From assembly GCA_965205535.1 (NCBI GenBank), contig CBDBHH010000005.1, positions 1,736,001 through 1,800,000 of the forward strand: a stretch of 64,000 bases of DNA, written 5' to 3'. Source of the DNA: UBA8079 sp965205535 (GTDB lineage Bacteria > Pseudomonadota > Alphaproteobacteria > UBA6615). The notes under the pieces were generated by a model. The model was not told the origin of the DNA. It saw only the letters and a list, made by a program, of their open reading frames with translations, and did not search any database. Below are positions 60,495 to 64,000 of the stretch, in pieces. Position numbers and translations under genes: made by a program. Position 1 is the stretch's first letter. Each line of letters begins with the position of its first letter.

Positions 60495-63400
60495 CTATTC
60501 GGCCGCCTTCGCCTGGGGTGCGTTCGGGTCGCGGAACGCCCGCAGCAGGGCGGCCTCTTCCGTCCTGGCCTTGGCCAGATGCTCTTCCTTCACATGGCCG
60601 TAGCCGCGGATATGTTCCGGGATCGATGCAATCGCGACCGCCAGGTCATGGTTGTTCCGGTTGAGCCCGTCGCAGATGTTCGCGATCACCTTTTCATAGC
60701 CGGCGATCAGCTGGCGTTCCTGCTTGCGTTCGGCCGAGCGGCCGAAGGGATCGAAGGCGGTGCCGCGCAGGAATTTCAGGCCCGCGAGCGCGCGGAACGC
60801 GGTCATCATCCAGGGGCCGAACTCCTGCTTCAGCAATTCGCCCGTCTCCGGGTCGCGCTTGGCGAACAGGGGCGGGGCCATGTGGAATTTGAGCTTGTAG
60901 TCGCCCTCGAACTGGTCGTGCAGCTTGCGGGCGAACTGGCCGTCGGTATACAGCCGCGCCACCTCATACTCGTCCTTGTAGGCGAGCAGCTTGTAGTAGT
61001 AGCGCGCCACCGCGCCCGCGAGGCCCACCGCGCCCTTGGCCTTGTCGGCCTCGGCCTTCTGCACCCGCACCACCAAATCCTTGTAGCGCCGCGCATAGGT
61101 CTCGTTCTGGTATTCGGTCAGGAACCGAATACGGCGTTCGACCACATCTTCCAGGGTCGAGGCGATGTCGGGTGCCTGCAGGCGCAGCGGTGTCACCGGC
61201 TCTGCAGCCCGCTCGACGCGTGCTTCGTCAACGGCGGCCCGGCGTCCCCACAGGAAGGCAGACCGGTTGAAATCCACCGCCACGGCATTCAGCTCGATCG
61301 CCTGATCGAGAGCATCACCGGAGATGGGGATCAGGCCCTTCTGCCAGGCATAGCCAAGCATGAAGAGATTGGTCGCGATCGAATCACCCAGAAGCGCGGT
61401 CGCATAGCGCGTGCCGGCGACAAAGTCGGCAGCAGCCTCGCCCACGGCGACCTGGATGGTCTGACGCATCTCCGGCGCGTTGATGTTGAAGTCCGGGTCG
61501 CGGGTGAAGTCGCCGGTCACCGTCTCGTGGCTGTTAATCACCGCTTGGGTCTGGCCGGGTTGCATGCGGGCCACCGCATCCGCCCCCGCGGCCACGACCA
61601 GATCGCAACCAAGCACGAGGTCGGCGCTGCCCGCCGCGATCCGCACGGCGTGCAGGTCTTCCGGGCTCTCGCCGATGCGCACATGGCTGATGACCGCGCC
61701 GCCCTTCTGGGCGAGCCCGGTCATGTCGAGCACGGACACCCCGCGGCCCTCGATGTGCGCAGCCATGCCGAGCAGGGCGCCGATGGTCACCACGCCGGTG
61801 CCGCCGACGCCGGTGACGAGGATGCCGTAGGGGTCGTTCAGGTCTGGCAGGGTGGGCTCGGGCAGCTCAACGCTGTCGAACGCCGTGTCGGCGCCGGCAG
61901 GGGTGGCGTTGTCCGGCCGGCGCAACTGGCCACCCTCGACGGTGACGAAGCTGGGGCAGAAGCCTTTTACGCAGGAGAAATCCTTGTTGCAGCTCGACTG
62001 GTCGATCGCCCGCTTGCGGCCGAATTCGGTCTCGACCGGCACCACCGACAGGCAGTTCGACTTGACCGAGCAGTCGCCGCAGCCCTCGCACACGGCCTCG
62101 TTAATCATCACCCGCTTGGCCGGGTCCGGGAAGGTGCCGCGCTTGCGCCGGCGGCGTTTTTCGGCCGCACAGGTCTGGTCATAGACCAGCACCGAGACGC
62201 CGGGAAATTCGCGTAGGTCGCGCTGCACCTGGTCCAGCTCGTCGCGGTGATGGATGGAGACACCATGCGCAAACGGCGCGCCGGTCGGATATTTATCCGG
62301 CTCGTCGCTGACCACGACGATGCGTTTCACGCCCTCGGCCTCGACCTGGCGGGTGATCGCGGGAACCGTAAGAGGGCCGTCGACCTGCTGGCCGCCGGTC
62401 ATGGCTACCGCGTCGTTGAACAAGATTTTGTAAGTGATGTTTACATCGGCCGCGACCGCCTGGCGGATCGCCATATAGCCGGAGTGGTAATAGGTGCCGT
62501 CGCCCAGATTGACGAAGACATGGTCGTCATTGCTGAACGGTGCCTGGCCGACCCAGGTCACGCCTTCGCCCCCCATATGGGTGAAGGTCTGGGTGTCCCT
62601 GTCCATCCATAGTGACATGAAATGGCAACCGATTCCGGCCAGCGCGCGGCTGCCCTCGGGCACCTTCGTGGACGTGTTGTGGGGGCAGCCCGAGCAGAAA
62701 TACGGGATGCGCTTGGCGGTCGGTGGCTGCTGGGCCAGGGAGGCTTCTTTCCGTTCCAGGAAGGCCTGGCGTTCCTCGATGTTGGCATCGGTGTGCCAGC
62801 GGCCAAGGCGCTTGGCGATGACCATGGCGATCTGCGCCGGGCTTAGCTCGCCCGAGGAGGACAGCATCCATTCGCCGTTCTCGTCGGACTTGCCGACGAC
62901 GCGCGGGCGCACATCGGCGCGCCAGTGGAACAACTGTTCCTTGAGCTGATCTTCCATCAGCGCGCGCTTTTCCTCGACGACCAGAATTTCTTCCATGCCC
63001 TCGGCAAATTCGCGCACGCCCTCCCGCTCCAGCGGCCAGGGCATCGCGACCTTGTAGATGCTGATGCCCACATCGACGGCCATCTCTTCGGTGATGCCCA
63101 GATCATCAAGGGCCTGGCGCACGTCAAGGTAACTCTTGCCCGTGGTGACGATGCCGAGGCGTTTTTTCGGGCTGTCGATGACCGTTTTGTCGAGCCGGTT
63201 TGCCCGGGCGAATGCCAACGCGGCGTCCAGCTTGTATCTGTGGAGGCGTTCCTCCTGGACCAGGAACTCGTCGGGCCAGCGGATGTTGAGGCCGCCCTCG
63301 GGCATGGTGACATCCGTCGGCAGCGTGATGTTCACCCGGTGGGGATCGACATGGACCGATGCGGAACTGTCCACCGTCTCGGCAATGGTCTTGTAGGCGA

Positions 63401-63989
63401 CCCAGCAGCCAGAGAAGCGCGACATGGCCCAGCCATAAATACCCAGGTCGAGAAACTCCTGCACGCCGGCCGGGTTCAGCACCGGAATCATCGCGTCGAC
63501 GAAGGCATATTCCGACTGGTGCGCCGTCGTGGAGGATTTGCAGGTGTGGTCGTCGCCGGCCAGCAGCAGCACGCCGCCATGGGCCGAGGAGCCGGCGAGA
63601 TTGCCATGCTTGAAAACGTCACCCGAGCGGTCGACGCCCGGACCCTTGCCGTACCACATGGAGAAAATGCCCTGATGCTTGGCATCGGGGTAGAGATTGA
63701 GCTGCTGGGTACCCCAGATGGCGGTGGCCGCCATATCCTCGTTGACCCCGGGGCGGAACACGATGTTGTTCCGCTCCAGAAACGGCTTGGCCCGGGCCAT
63801 CTGCTGGTCGAGAGCGCCGAGCGGGGAGCCGCGGTAGCCGGTGACATAGGCCGCGGTGTCGAGGCCCGCAGCGGCGTCGCGCTGGCGCTGGATCATCGGC
63901 AGGCGCACCAGCGCCTGGGTCCCGGTGAGGTAAACGCGACCCGATTCGAGGGCGTATTTATCGTCGAGGCTGACGGCGGTCTCGGCCAT
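60495..63989 (-). CDS. Indolepyruvate:ferredoxin oxidoreductase, fused subunits
   Basis: A 1164-residue thiamine-diphosphate enzyme that oxidatively decarboxylates aryl-pyruvates to aryl-acetyl-CoA and reduces ferredoxin. The N-terminal pyrimidine-binding part (AYVTGYRGSPLGALDQQM) is followed by the TPP domain with CSGCPHN and GEGVTWVGQAPF, a ferredoxin-like cluster region (CEGCGDCSVKSNC, CNKDFSCVKGFCPSF), and the gamma-type domain GILVTGVGGTGVVTIGALLG. The all-in-one length is typical of aerobic Alphaproteobacteria, where it takes part in aromatic amino-acid breakdown. The gene is complete; its start lies 11 bases from the window end. Confidence 0.93.
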   Translation of the reverse strand: MAETAVSLDDKYALESGRVYLTGTQALVRLPMIQRQRDAAAGLDTAAYVTGYRGSPLGALDQQMARAKPFLERNNIVFRPGVNEDMAATAIWGTQQLNLYPDAKHQGIFSMWYGKGPGVDRSGDVFKHGNLAGSSAHGGVLLLAGDDHTCKSSTTAHQSEYAFVDAMIPVLNPAGVQEFLDLGIYGWAMSRFSGCWVAYKTIAETVDSSASVHVDPHRVNITLPTDVTMPEGGLNIRWPDEFLVQEERLHRYKLDAALAFARANRLDKTVIDSPKKRLGIVTTGKSYLDVRQALDDLGITEEMAVDVGISIYKVAMPWPLEREGVREFAEGMEEILVVEEKRALMEDQLKEQLFHWRADVRPRVVGKSDENGEWMLSSSGELSPAQIAMVIAKRLGRWHTDANIEERQAFLERKEASLAQQPPTAKRIPYFCSGCPHNTSTKVPEGSRALAGIGCHFMSLWMDRDTQTFTHMGGEGVTWVGQAPFSNDDHVFVNLGDGTYYHSGYMAIRQAVAADVNITYKILFNDAVAMTGGQQVDGPLTVPAITRQVEAEGVKRIVVVSDEPDKYPTGAPFAHGVSIHHRDELDQVQRDLREFPGVSVLVYDQTCAAEKRRRRKRGTFPDPAKRVMINEAVCEGCGDCSVKSNCLSVVPVETEFGRKRAIDQSSCNKDFSCVKGFCPSFVTVEGGQLRRPDNATPAGADTAFDSVELPEPTLPDLNDPYGILVTGVGGTGVVTIGALLGMAAHIEGRGVSVLDMTGLAQKGGAVISHVRIGESPEDLHAVRIAAGSADLVLGCDLVVAAGADAVARMQPGQTQAVINSHETVTGDFTRDPDFNINAPEMRQTIQVAVGEAAADFVAGTRYATALLGDSIATNLFMLGYAWQKGLIPISGDALDQAIELNAVAVDFNRSAFLWGRRAAVDEARVERAAEPVTPLRLQAPDIASTLEDVVERRIRFLTEYQNETYARRYKDLVVRVQKAEADKAKGAVGLAGAVARYYYKLLAYKDEYEVARLYTDGQFARKLHDQFEGDYKLKFHMAPPLFAKRDPETGELLKQEFGPWMMTAFRALAGLKFLRGTAFDPFGRSAERKQERQLIAGYEKVIANICDGLNRNNHDLAVAIASIPEHIRGYGHVKEEHLAKARTEEAALLRAFRDPNAPQAKAAE

Positions 63990-64000
63990 GAATGTCTCTC

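Overview
The window looks like a chromosome segment of a free-living, GC-rich alphaproteobacterium, probably of the Rhodospirillales type. Lineage markers are GapR (formerly DUF2312), DUF1244, DUF1285, a bc1 operon of the Rieske/cytochrome b/cytochrome c1 type, the lgt-midA-pgeF cluster, a fused indolepyruvate:ferredoxin oxidoreductase and an Irr-type iron box in front of dps. No rRNA or tRNA gene and no CRISPR array was seen. No gap without a gene is longer than about 260 bases; the largest are 12740-12993 and 40734-40989.

Layout. 1-7390 (minus): an ArsR/AHSA1 pair, then a MoxR-DUF58-DUF4159-membrane protein operon. 7426-10068 (plus): DUF1285, NUDIX and CCA transferase. 10072-12739 (minus): two paralogous secreted proteins, hemF and trmL. 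12994-15643 (plus): petABC with a strong terminator. 15769-18570 (plus): BKACE enzyme, MTA phosphorylase and a glyoxalase-fold protein. 18591-27694 (minus): dienelactone hydrolase, ychF-pth, prs-rplY, and hldD-lgt-midA-pgeF-lipoprotein. 27817-30693 (plus): ubiK, ybjN, proC, tetR and csaA. 30715-33270 (minus): a two-component system and a MarR regulator; then ilvE (plus). 34290-39683 (minus): uvrC-pgsA-mobB-moeA-moaD-moaE, ending in a short selenoprotein gene with an in-frame UGA that ordinary gene calling would miss. 39762-42799: Ca2+ antiporter, MscS channel, msrA and a SnoaL-like protein.

42800-52840 is an AT-richer island between the SnoaL-like gene and uvrB. Its original content appears to be a two-gene operon: a DUF262 (GmrSD/ParB-like) protein of about 366 residues followed, with overlapping stop and start, by a divergent RelA/SpoT-domain protein. 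Three mobile elements have since entered it. One IS1595-family transposon carries a DNA methyltransferase and an MvaI/BcnI-like restriction enzyme. The methyltransferase frame is interrupted by about 20 copies of an octanucleotide, so it should be phase-variable. A second IS1595-family transposon carries a single-chain restriction-modification protein and a RelE-like toxin with an extra C-terminal tail. An IS3 element sits seven codons before the end of the DUF262 gene. Terminal repeats and target duplications allow the ancestral gene to be rebuilt.

After uvrB (minus) come an FNR-box-preceded 44-residue membrane protein, an aspartate aminotransferase, an MFS transporter, dps, a small basic protein behind a perfect 15-bp inverted repeat, DUF1244, a GNAT enzyme, gapR (all plus) and the indolepyruvate oxidoreductase (minus). 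Most of the flanking DNA is housekeeping; the unusual biology is the selenoprotein and the nested defence/transposon island.
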